DNA of 64,000 nucleotides from Phialocephala subalpina (taxonomy: Eukaryota; Ascomycota; Leotiomycetes; Helotiales; Mollisiaceae), in contig FJOG01000004.1 of assembly GCA_900073065.1 (NCBI GenBank), forward strand, positions 233,507-297,506. The letters are read 5' to 3'. The notes under the pieces were generated by a model that worked only from the letters and a program-made list of their open reading frames with translations, searched no databases and was not told where the DNA came from. A program made the position numbers and the translations under genes. Positions 33,151 through 43,120 of this stretch are shown in pieces (position 1 is the stretch's first letter; every line of letters starts with the position of its first letter).

Positions 33151-33751
33151 ATGGGCTTTATTCACAAAGGCAAGCAACACCACTGCCCTGGCCAGAGCAA
33201 GCCAGTCGATGGATACCCCGGCAACTGCAGACAAATTGGTGGTTACTGCACCGCCCACATGAGGTAAGCAATTCTAAATGTCCCGGAGCTCCTGGGACAT
33301 TCTACTCCCCGCTTCAGAGCACTTCAATCAGGAGTGCTGACGCCGGGAATAGGTTGTGTCGCGTGCACAGGAACTTCGCGTTCATGAAGAGCAAGACCTG
33401 CACCCTCTGCGAAAAGGCTGCTAGGTGAGCCCCTTTTCCCTTTTCCCTATTTATCATGATCCTAGCACTTTTAATCTCCTAGCCAAGCCCGAAAGTTTGG
33501 GTAAGGTAGGGACATTGAAAACGCTACATAATGTAACCTTGAATGTCTGACTAATGAATTGTACTAGGATCGCCGATGAGGAGAAGAAGAAGAAGAAGAA
33601 TGGCGATGGCAAGGGTGACGGCAATGGTGATGGTGGTGGAGCCGGCGGTGGCGGCAAGAGCGGCGGTGGCCCAGCCAAGCAGAGGAGACAGAGTGGTGGC
33701 AAGCATAAGTTCGGGAAGAGACCAAGGAAGAGCGATGAGACAGCAGCCTGA
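33151..33751 (+). CDS. Small basic Cys/His-motif protein A (tandem pair, unrecognised family)
   Basis: Three exons: 33151-33263, 33353-33424 and 33568-33751, giving 122 residues; both introns interrupt an AG|G Arg codon. The first 65 residues contain HHCPG, GNCR, YCTAHMRLCRVH and TCTLC: six Cys and spaced His in the order HxCPG...CR...YCx2Hx3Cx2Hx(9-10)CTxC. This suggests zinc coordination. The remainder is Lys/Gly-rich and strongly basic (KKKKK, GGGAGGGGKSGGG), possibly nuclear or nucleic-acid-binding. I do not recognise the family. The next gene downstream, same strand and 441 bases away, has the same motif, so the two are tandem paralogues. The introns contain GGGACATT/AATGTCCC motifs. Confidence 0.72.
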
Positions 33752-34192
33752 AGAATGTCTCTCTTTTGCGGCGGGAACTCGGGCGGAAAGATAGTATCTT
33801 GCTCTTGAGTAGTCGTGGGATCGCAGGACAATGAATTCTGACAATCTGTCATTCTAACAATTTTCTTTTCATAGTAGTTTTGAGGCCTGTGGCGACTCTC
33901 CGCTGTTGGGACATTCAAAGGGCTACGTACGGTACTGCTCGGTCGCGAATTGTCTTTGACGATGCGGATTCGGGACTTGATGCATCAAAGGTTGCTTTGT
34001 CAATTGTACCAGCATTCATGAGCGCCCATTGTAGTACCCGACCAAACACGGTATCTCGGGAACAACAAAGAAGGTCTGACAAGTACTCAAGTGTAATTGG
34101 ACTTCTGAAGCCCTTGTAAGTGCTTACGCAGTAATCTGACAGTATAGTTTGAGAAGGCACATACCACGGTCCTCCAGAAGTTTCCGCCAATC
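33752..34192. other. Spacer between the tandem Cys/His genes
   Basis: This 441-base spacer must hold the 3' end of protein A and the promoter of protein B. A GGGACATT motif is at 33908-33915. An upstream non-coding or coding first exon for protein B cannot be excluded. Confidence 0.45.
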
Positions 34193-35032
34193 ATGCCACA
34201 TGCGGGAAGAGGTACACAGCATAGCTGCCCAGGAGCTAGCGGGGCTGTATCGCTGAAAAATGGAAACGTAATTCCAGCAGGTGGATGCAGATGGGCTAGA
34301 GATCCACGATATTGCTGGATACACAATTACATTTGTCTAAAGCATCAGTGGATATACACCAAAAAGGATACATGCACCGAATGTGATAATGTCCGAGAGT
34401 ACGCACTTCCACCAAGCATTGAAATCAGATCTAACTCCAGGTACAGGGCCAAGAAGTCGGAGAACAGAAAGAGAAAGAAAGATGATGATGACGATGAAGA
34501 AGAAGACGAAGACAAAAAGCCGGTACCAAAGAGGATCACCAAGAAGGATCGTAAGAGGGGAGCAAAAGCGACAACGAAGAACACGGAGAAGATCATCGCC
34601 AAAAAGCAAAGCAGCAAGACTAAAAAAGACGATACTAAGCAAGCTCTGGTAGGCCTAATCCTAGGCGATATTGACTCCCACTGGAGTTCCTGGATGTCTG
34701 GACAAAAGACAATTGATCTTGATCGCCTTGTCAAAGATTTGACACCTGCCTCATCAAACGGAGACTCCGATGACGTTTTCAATGGCCTGACGGAGCGAGC
34801 TGCGTTGGCGCTCCAAGTAATTCTTCCATATCTCGTGGATGATGATGGAATGACAGTGCTCGAATCGCTACAAGCAACGTTTGAGTCAGCAGCACAAGTA
34901 TCATACCAAAAGTTGGCCGATTTAAAAGCTGAAGTACCAGACTCGCCGACCCACAGCCATCAGACTCGGTCGCGTGGACTCGAAGCGAGGTGGCAAGCAT
35001 TCAAGCAGTCGGTGATACGATTGGCATCTTGA
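34193..35032 (+). CDS. Cys/His-motif protein B with Lys-rich linker (tandem paralogue of A)
   Basis: Open as one exon of 279 residues from the ATG at 34193. The N-terminal 70 residues repeat the motif of protein A: HSCPG, GGCR, YCWIHNYICLKH and DTCTEC, with the same six Cys and nearly the same spacing. A Lys-rich segment with an acidic run (DDDDDEEEDED) and several nuclear-localisation-like clusters covers residues about 85-150. The final 120 residues are predicted-helical looking and neutral (LVGLILGDIDSHWSSW, ALALQVILPYLVDDDG), possibly a dimerisation or protein-binding domain. Intronless, unlike A. Family and function are not recognised; a zinc-binding nuclear factor or chromatin protein is inference from composition. 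Confidence 0.68.
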   Translation: MPHAGRGTQHSCPGASGAVSLKNGNVIPAGGCRWARDPRYCWIHNYICLKHQWIYTKKDTCTECDNVREYALPPSIEIRSNSRYRAKKSENRKRKKDDDDDEEEDEDKKPVPKRITKKDRKRGAKATTKNTEKIIAKKQSSKTKKDDTKQALVGLILGDIDSHWSSWMSGQKTIDLDRLVKDLTPASSNGDSDDVFNGLTERAALALQVILPYLVDDDGMTVLESLQATFESAAQVSYQKLADLKAEVPDSPTHSHQTRSRGLEARWQAFKQSVIRLAS

Positions 35033-35848
35033 ACGATGGTTCGTACTTATGTACTATGTAAAGCGGTTCGAATACAATACACTTGTTTTGAATTGACAGG
35101 AAGAAGTCTTTGGGGAAGATAATTCTCGAATTCTGTTTGTTTAAAGTGATTGATTCCAGAAGTGATGAGTCGCGAGAACATACATGAAATCGACAAGACA
35201 GGATCTGAAGAAGACCAAGAAATCACAGATTGTAGTAGGCTGCAGTCTGTTTGTAAAGACCCAGATCTCGTATTTCAAACACATGTGTACGAAAAGTTGT
35301 GCAGAGGAAGCAAGTCATGACGAAAAGGTAAGAGAGGTCTGAGATGCCGCGACGAAAGCTGAAGCAAAAGAATCAAGCAAACATCAGAACATTTAACAAT
35401 CGACTCAATTTCAACTCGATATTCATCTTTGATTAAAATACCGCAATTCAAAGAGTAATCAACATGAACAGATGAGCTTTGCGAAGGAAGCAAGTCTCGT
35501 CAACGAGGCAAGTGAAGTCTGAGAGGCTGTTCGACATGACACGCGACAAAAGCCAAAAAGTCGATCAAAAATCAAGACAATTATCAATCGACTTGATATA
35601 AACTCAAGAGTCATCCTCGGCCATGACTATTCATTCAGACGTGGGGTAAAAACGATGATGTGATGTTTGAAAATCGTGTTGAATTTAAGTGAAGGATGGC
35701 TTGAGAAGGAGTGAAGGTGAGGTATTATGAATGTTGTTGCCTCAGGCCACAGAAATGATGATGGCGGGGCATCACATTACGACCGCAACCTCGACTTCAC
35801 AACCTCACGCTTCCTCTCTACACTCCACGACACAACCACAACTTCAAG
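35033..35848. other. Gene-free stretch with a diverged tandem duplication
   Basis: Two related segments of about 125-130 bases lie 180-188 bases apart (annotated separately). The remainder includes the promoter of the ARPC3 gene. Open frames here lack domain features. Confidence 0.5.
35301..35612. repeat. Diverged direct duplication, about 130 bases per unit
   Basis: Unit 1 (about 35301-35425) and unit 2 (about 35481-35612) share GGAAGCAAGTC, GTCTGAGA, a CGCGACRAAAGC-like core and CAATCGACT in the same order. Offset grows from 180 to 188 bases through small indels. Non-coding; it may be a relic of a local duplication or of a repeat family. Confidence 0.6.
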
Positions 35849-36788
35849 ATGCCGGTACGTACCCCAAGCTGAACTCGACCTCTCTGGACTCCCGCACTGC
35901 TCCAACTCCCTCCTACTCCAGCCGCGCAATATCCCCAAACACTCGCTGACCTCTCCCCCACCAGGCATACAACAGCATCTTCAACGCCGACTCCTCCCCT
36001 CCCACCGCCACCAACATAGGCAACTTCCCTCTCCTCCCCCTACGAACCAAAGTCCGCGGTCCTGCATACACCCTTCCCCTCTCGAACCTCCCCGCGAACC
36101 TCAGCCCTGAACCTGATGACGAGAGCTATGATTGTCTAGACGAGGTGTTGGGATTGTTTCGGGCGAATACATTCTTTAGGAATTTTGAGATTCAGGGACC
36201 GGCGGATCGGTTGTTGATTTATGGGATTTTGTGGGTTAGTGAGTGTTTGGGGAAGATTAGACCATCGATGAGCGCACGGTACGTGGGATTCTGTTCTGTT
36301 ATTGGATGCTTGGTGGATGGAAGCTTGGGAATGCATGGCGCTGCTCCTGGATGAGAGGAATCTGTGGCATCCAGACGCGCTATGGAATGGTATTGGGGCA
36401 AGCCATGTTGGAACTATGGAGCAGCAGTCTACGGTCCTCGGATACTGCTTGCGACCTGTCTCGAGCGACCAATCTGCAAAGGAGTCAAGCACATCAATTC
36501 ATCCAAAAGCTAACACCACACCCCCACAGGGAAGCACAAAAAGAAGTCCAAAACATCGCCCTAGATACCAACTTCTCCATCCCGGGCGACCCAGGCTTCC
36601 CACTGAACCAGATGTTCAACCCACCTTCCTCCCGCCAAGATGCCGAAATCCTCAAACAATACCTGATGCAAGTACGACAGGAGATCGCGAGTAGATTGTT
36701 GGCGCGGATATATGAGGATGGGAGTGAGAAGCCGAGTAAGTGGTGGTTGAGCTTTGCCAAGAGGAAGTTTATGGGGAAGAGTCTTTGA
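35849..36788 (+). CDS. ARC18: Arp2/3 complex subunit ARPC3 (p21-Arc)
   Basis: Exons are 35849-35854 (only ATG CCG), 35965-36278 and 36530-36788, giving 192 residues. The sequence matches ARPC3 along its length: MPAYNSIFNAD at the start, IGNFPLLPLRTKVRGPA, DCLDEVLGLFRANTFFRNFEIQGPADRLL, and the C-terminal KWWLSFAKRKFM. ARPC3 bridges Arp3 within the Arp2/3 complex that nucleates branched actin at endocytic patches. The 6-base first coding exon and the 110-base intron after it are conspicuous. The second intron is long for this window (251 bases). It is an essential, single-copy housekeeping gene sitting inside an otherwise repeat- and NLR-rich region. Confidence 0.93.
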
Positions 36789-37514
36789 GTCGTTGCTAAG
36801 ACTGCTTGAGGATGATGGAGAGGGGGATGGGAGGGCATAAATAGGGTGATGTGATGTGATGTGAGATGGTAGACGGAAAGAAACATTGCTGAGGAGAGTG
36901 GTGGGACTGAGGGCGCCAAGCCTACCTAGCTAACTTACTTATTGCGGACTCGAAGAAGGCTGCGTTGTTGCTTGGCAGAGAAAAAAATAGAAAATCGAAG
37001 CATGAACTTGGTCCTGAAGCACAGAGCTTGTCTTTGATTGACAAATATTTTTTCAGCAAACGCCCTTTTTCGAAACCATTACGTCCCTCCCTAGGTAGCG
37101 AGAAACCCGCTGTGCCGAGAAAAATGATAGGTACTTGACTTTAAGCATCTCAAACTCTGTCGTGTTCTGTGGCCACTCTTAAACACTCTGAACTCCTTCC
37201 ACCAGAAAATTAGGTTCGCATCGTCGCCCTCGCGCCTAATTTGCGGAAAGTCTCTTTTTATCATAGCGTAATAAAGTTCTTTGATCACAGCTCTACTATC
37301 GAGCTCTTATTACTCTTAATACTTATGAAAGGGTCTCATCCAAGCTATAAAGCTTCACTACTATACTAGAAATCGTTATTAGCTTTATAGCTAAGTCATG
37401 TAAGGTTACCACGGGGTCGGTGCCTCTAATCAAAGAAACTAACGATTTTTGGTTAGTGCAATACGACCCCGCATGTTACGATGTGATTTGATTTATGTAA
37501 GTATTTGCCAAGTT
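36789..37514. other. Gene-free stretch left of the mariner element
   Basis: A minus-strand frame at 37091-37288 (FPQIRREGDDANLIFWWKEF and following) resembles a decayed repeat-derived coding fragment, but I cannot name it. Composition becomes AT-rich towards 37500. Confidence 0.4.
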
Positions 37515-37516
37515 TA

Positions 37517-39161
37517 CTATCCCCCCCCCCCCCTCCCCCCTCTGCATACTTGCCGGTGGAGCCAGTTTTGCCACTCTTGCTAGGGTTACTTTACAGGGGA
37601 TTAGAATACTTCTCCGCCTTTTGACCGCTTCCTAATTAGGTAATTCTGAGGCTTTGATTTTCTGAATCTATATATATTTCTTAGTACTTTATAAGATTAC
37701 TATTGGTTTTAATAACTACTTTATATTTATTTTACTAATTTTTAAATAGTGTTTCTATATAATTATTTGGTATTATATTTTATATTTCTTGAATAATCCT
37801 CTTTAAATTATCTAATGATATTTTATTTACTTTATATCTAATTTCTTAATAGCGTAATTATATTTAGTTTTTTATTTATTTCTAAATATATTTAATAAAG
37901 TTAAAGTTTAGCAAGAATTTTTTTTTTTAATATATCGAATACTTTTCCTCAAAAAGTTCTTTTTTATCTTATAAAATCTATGAGATAATATATTATCTTA
38001 TATAAAAATATATTTAATTCCCCGTAGAAAAGTAATTAAAGAAACTAATATATACTTATTATATTTGCTATTATTAATACTTTTTTATTCCTTTTCCCAA
38101 AAAATTATAAAATATTTTCTCCTATTGATTATTATACTATGAAATATTTAAATAGAAACTTTGGAGTATTTATATTATAAATTCTCAAGGAGATATTTAT
38201 TATTACCGTCTTTTAAGACCGTTATAAAGCTTATAGTATATGCCCTTCCCATTATCTATATCTCGTCTGAAAATATCTACTTGTAAAGCTTTTCTTTAAT
38301 TTATATTATATTATCCTCTGCAAAAGCTTTTCGTTATATTATAACCTGTGGATCGTTTAAAAAACTTTTCTTTTTCGAGGCTTTGCGATAATACTTTAGT
38401 TCTTTAAAAGCAGTCCGAATAGCGTCTTTTCCGGCGTTGAATTCTAGTAAAAGGTATAGAATATATCGATAAGGAATACGTCGATGTAATAGCGAGGCTA
38501 TAAGCTAATCTTTAAGCATAGCTTTTTGTAGTGTTTTTAGCTTGGGAGGATGTTTTTTACCTTTTTGAGGGGTAACTTTGCACCGTTTGGTATATTAGAT
38601 TTGCTTGCTTATAACATTTAGTTTCTCGCGTATCTTATTATAAGGGATATCGAATAAAAGGGCTATTTGAATTATGATTCTCTTATCGCGGGAGGTCTCA
38701 TTCCAAGAAGGTGTTGAGGGAGTGGGAGAAGGTGAAGTAGAGCGAGCAGGAGACTCTATTAGTTGAGAGTTATCGGTAGAGGTCTAGTCTAAGGTGCTGC
38801 GACAAAATTGAGAGTCTTAGTGGGCTCGAACTGATAATCTAGGGCCATTTCGAGAGTCCTAAGATAAAGTGCTAACTTTGGAAGGTGGTGTTGGTATGTT
38901 AGAAGTGTTTAGTATCGAAGTACGGTGGCGCGGTGCCGTAGGAGTATTGAGAATGGCCTACAAGTCTATAGTGAGAGTAAAAACTGTGAATAGTTTCAAA
39001 ACCACTATTTTGCCGGCAGAATCGTGATTTTATCAAAAGGAGGTTAGAAATCTAGAAGATTCTGTGTTGTGTGATTGGCTGAAAGGCCCTTGTTGAGGCC
39101 ATTGCGTAAAGTGGATAAATTGGCTCCACTGGCAAGTATGCCAGAGGGGGGGGGGGGATAG
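37517..39161 (-). mobile_element. RIP-decayed Tc1/mariner-like transposon
   Basis: The 1,645-base element has TIRs of about 60 bases that begin CTATCCCC with a C-run and continue CATACTTGCC.GTGGAGCCA. They are found at 37517-37575 and, inverted, at 39105-39161. TA dinucleotides at 37515-37516 and 39162-39163 are the expected duplication. On the minus strand about 38690-38350 encodes the transposase N-terminus in one frame: a helix-turn-helix, VTPQKGKKHPP, then RRIPYR. It contains TAA and TAG where Gln codons are expected. The rest is AT-rich. This is C-to-T decay of a dead copy. Confidence 0.85.
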
Positions 39162-39163
39162 TA

Positions 39164-39545
39164 TGGTTATTCAAGGCAATGGCTGACGCAAGGCCAAAAT
39201 ATACTTTACGCGGCCTTGACTGATAGCGAGCGAACACTAGATCAGCGCCAACGTCTACAAATACCACCGTATAGGGCTATGGCGGCGCCGTTTGATCGGC
39301 GTGGGACGATGCTACGCTATCACCAACCTAAGGCAAGAGGCCAAAACCAATCACTTGTTCGTGCTAATAACTATATCACAGGACGAAAGCTGGTTTCACT
39401 CGGTGTAAGTGATTGCAACGTGACTGTCATGGAAGATGCTAGAAGTTCAATGGCAGCACTAGAAGTTCAATGGCAACACTAGAGTCCTATAAAGGTACGT
39501 GCTCCCCTTAACCCTCTATAACATAGGGGAAAAAAGAAATAAATA
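39164..39545. other. Short gene-free stretch with 20-base direct repeat
   Basis: AGAAGTTCAATGGCARCACT occurs twice in tandem at 39441-39460 and 39461-39480. An open frame at 39216-39482 crosses it but shows no domain. Nothing else was recognised. Confidence 0.5.
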
Positions 39546-42347
39546 TCATGTTATGGTGTTCAAAGCCTGAAAAATTTCCCGCAACCTTTGACACTCAGGA
39601 TGATCAAGTCCGACGACTTTCTCATATCCTGCAAGAGCCTTTGAATACATAATCCTAGCCTTTGCGAAATCGGCTTGACGTTCGTAGAGAGAGCCGAGAC
39701 CCCACACTGTATTGAGCGCAGGGATATAAGTCGTGATGTTATTTGTACCGAGCGCCTTCTCGTAGCCTTGCAGTGCCCGCTCGTACATCTGCTCGGCTAG
39801 AGCAAGCTTGCCTTGGTTAGCGTAGAGGACCCCTAGGTTATTAATTATATCGAGCGTCGACGTATGCTCTGCACCGAGCGCCTTCTCGTAGCCTCGCAGC
39901 GCCCGCTCGTACATCTGCTCGGCCTCGGCGAGCTTGCCTTGGTCAGCGTAGAGAGCCCCTAAGTTGTTGATTATATCGAGCGTCGACGTATGCTTTGCAC
40001 CGAGCGCCTTCTCGTAGCCTCGCAGCGCCCGCTCGTACATCTGCTCGGCCTCGGCGAGCCTTGGTCAGAGTAGAGAATCCCTAAGTAATTAACTGTGTCG
40101 AGCGTCGACGTATGCTCTACACCGAGCGCCTTCTCGTAGCCTCGCAGCGCCCGCTCGAACATTTGCTCGGCCTCCGCGAGCTTGCTCTGCTCTCTAAAGA
40201 GATAACCTAAGTTGAAGTATGCCCATGCTATGCTATCGTCCGGGACCAAGCCGTTTAGCACAATATGAGAACATCTGGCTGCATGCTGGAGAAGCCGTCG
40301 CTGTGTTAGCCACGGCCGATCAGCCTGCTCGCCTGGGATATGTAATGCGACAAATTTTAGTGCTACCCTAGCAAGATCATAGTTCCATTCTTGATTGAGA
40401 ACGTGAACGGTCCACGAGTGAACGCATCCATAAATACTATACCCACGTGACTCAAGTAGCTCCTGCGATGACTTATTTACTTCGACGAGCCCGTGGTCAC
40501 TAAGTACCCGCATTGCTCCGTGGAAGTTTAATTCATCTTCAATGAGCTCTTGTATCCAATCTGGGTCTTCGGAGTCGCTATGCTGAAGGAGCTCAAACCA
40601 CACATCTTGGTTATCGAAGTATGCCCACAATCGAAGAAGCTGAGCCGAGAGTAGATTCTGCTGCTCGACGCGCTCAAAAGAAATCTGCCATGTAGAATAA
40701 AGTGTTCGGTCTTCATACGAGCTCAATTCAGGACTTGTCTTCTGCAGCTTCGCCCATGATTTCCTGTATAAGCGAAGATAGTCCGAGAAAGCTATCGCCG
40801 CTTGCTTAAGGTATGCTCCAGCCGTTGCTAGAGCAAGAGGGAACCCGTCTAATTCTTTGGCGAGCTTTGCGGCATCCGCATCTATGTATAGATTAGTACT
40901 ACGCTTATTGCGTAGAATGGGGCTTACCATCCGTTAATCCCTCCCTACGCGATGCATTTGACAAAATCTTAAGACTGTCGCGCAAATCCCCCAGCTTTGT
41001 GACTTGTATAAGATGCCCGATTTGAACTTGTGACGACCGTGTAGTAATAAGCACTGAGCCTTGATATGCTTCAGGAAGATATTTCGTGATATCCACTGCA
41101 GCGGGATCTTTGTTACTCGCTAGTCTTGGGTTGTCGTAATTGTCGTATATCATTAGCCATCGCGTATTATACGGCAAACCTTGCCACGCTTTGACAGCAT
41201 CAATAACTTCGTCGAGGTTTTTCATATTAATGCTGCTAAGCCAGCGGGCCGAGGGGTATTCTCGTAATATCTGCTTTGCCACGCTAGCAAAGCTCTGCTT
41301 CAGAGAATCTTCGTCCTTGATATTAAGCCAGAATATTGCCGAGTAATTGTCTTTATGCCGCTTTGCGTACGCAATAGCCAGTTGTGTCTTGCCGATCCCG
41401 CCGAGCCCATGAAGGACAACGGTACGGCGGGAGCCGTCGCCGTGTAGTGCCTCGTGTATCTCTCTGAGTTCATCCTCTCTTGCCACGAAATGTTCGATTT
41501 CAGAGATGCTAAACGGGATCGAAAAGTTCTCGTATTTGATCCCTACGTGAGTTAATAACCTCTGCATAACTTATTCCCGATCAAATGAGAGTAGGATACC
41601 TTTTTCCTTCCTGTCAATCGCCTCCCGGAGCCGCCCTACTGCATTCGCTCGCCCTTCGCCATAGATAAGCGGCATGTGAACCTCAAAGATGCCAAGCAAC
41701 GAGTATGCCATGTCTTCTTCGCGAGTAGTTTGACGAGTTTCTGCCCATGACATTCGTTCGGTTGCGCTGAACTCAGCTAAAGGACTTCCTCGAAGAGCTT
41801 TGCTAGGAATTCTTGTTATCTCGCAGATATGTTGCTCTAGGGATTTTTTGTCGCCTAGAAGGTCCCGGTTCTTAGAGAAGAACTCAACTGATGTCGGAGC
41901 AATAAGCTCTTGAAGAGTCCAGCCTCGCTTGAACCATCTGCTTATTCGGAACGCCATTTCCCATGGTAGCTGATCAGACATGTCGCTGATGTCGATGACA
42001 GGCGACGAAACATCTGGCAGATAGACGTAGCATTTCGCCGCATTACGGTACCATCGAAACATAGAGTTAATAGCTTCTGCGAGCTCATTGTTATTCGATT
42101 TGTCGATACAGCACGTATCAATCCAAAAGTAGTGCAAACCATCACGTCTGGCCTGTTCTCCGCAGAACCGAATCTTCTCGTATCCAACCTTGTTCTTCCC
42201 AGTGCCATCTATCAGGTCTCTGTATGTGACCTCTTCTGTATCCGCCCCCCATGTGTGCGAAAGGATAGCATATTCAGGAATCTTGCCGCCAACGAAGTCC
42301 TGGGTCAGGCTGAACTCGCTATTGTTATTGTGTTCTAGTAGGCGCAT
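39546..42347 (-). pseudogene. HET-NB-ARC-TPR NLR gene, broken twice
   Basis: Minus strand, start 42347. Residues 1-258 form a HET domain (YAILSHTWG, FWIDTCCIDK, GWTLQELIAP). In the same frame a TAA (41573-41571) follows SFDRE; the next residues lead into an NB-ARC domain with P-loop GLGGIGKT and WLMIYDNYDN. A 46-base intron (40927-40882) joins DGFPLALATAG and the winged-helix-like region. The C-terminus is an array of about five 42-residue TPRs (AEQMYERALRGYEKALG). In the second repeat four bases are missing near 40059, shifting the frame. The gene would have encoded a fungal allorecognition-type NLR with a HET death-effector domain. The TAA fits a CAA-to-TAA change typical of RIP. A shorter functional HET-only product remains possible. 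Confidence 0.8.
39751..40150. repeat. 126-base coding repeats of the TPR array
   Basis: Three consecutive 126-base units encode near-identical TPRs. Phrases such as CTCGTAGCCTCGCAGCGCCC and ATCGAGCGTCGACGTATGCT recur almost unchanged. The middle unit has lost four bases (CTTG) relative to its neighbours. High DNA identity implies recent duplication or gene conversion among repeats. Confidence 0.85.
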
Positions 42348-43120
42348 TATTCAGACAGGATCTGAGGGAATGTCTGAACGAAAGAATGTCGGTGAATGGT
42401 GTCGTAGAATGCATGCATTTGTTGAGTTGGGAGTAAGGCTGGATCGAGGTTGGTGCTCGTACGGCTCAGCTGGACGATAGCCTCGCGGCATGGTATCGCT
42501 GTGCATTATCGCTACGAGCGCGCCAGACCAACCAATCGTAGCCAACTACTGCAGAAGATTATAGCAGCTGTCCGTACCATTCGAGCGAGGCTACTCATGG
42601 AAATTTCTAGAAAAACGCTATACTTTATATGAATCCGATATAATGTAAAATATATAGTAATACAACTAGTTAGCGTGACTGTTAATGCCACATTATATAA
42701 GCGCGATAAATCCTTATTAAGACGCTTGGCGCTTTGTGTGTTTCCACTTTGTCTGGATAAACTTAGTATATATGTTTCTTTGTTAAACCAAATCCTTATA
42801 GAGAAACAGTTGAAGAACAACAGCACTTTAACTATAACTTTATATACTCGCGAGGTAGAAATTTGAAACCTCTAAACGATGGATTCATCTCGGCACGGAG
42901 GGTTTCTCTCTACCCAGGGACGGACGTTAAATGCTGCTCTAAGTAAGAAGACGAAAACGCAGAATCATGACAGGATCGTATTGATATTCGGAGGCAGAAT
43001 TACGTGGATTCTGATTGTCCTATGCTCTTGTACAAGTATAGCCATCACATTTCTCCCTATGCAACAGAGATCCAATGTTCAGCCTAGCTAGAGCAACATA
43101 TTCCCATCTCTAAGCTCATG
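42348..43120. other. Gene-free, partly AT-rich stretch
   Basis: Upstream region of the HET gene and 3' region of TRM6. Bases 42600-42860 are AT-rich with short frames only. No repeats or RNA genes were recognised. Confidence 0.5.

Noticed and set aside
41567..41605. A 38-base intron removing the TAA between HET and NB-ARC
   Set aside because: The only GT-AG pair nearby joins the frames wrongly (phase 1 to a shifted frame), so it would not restore the NB-ARC reading.
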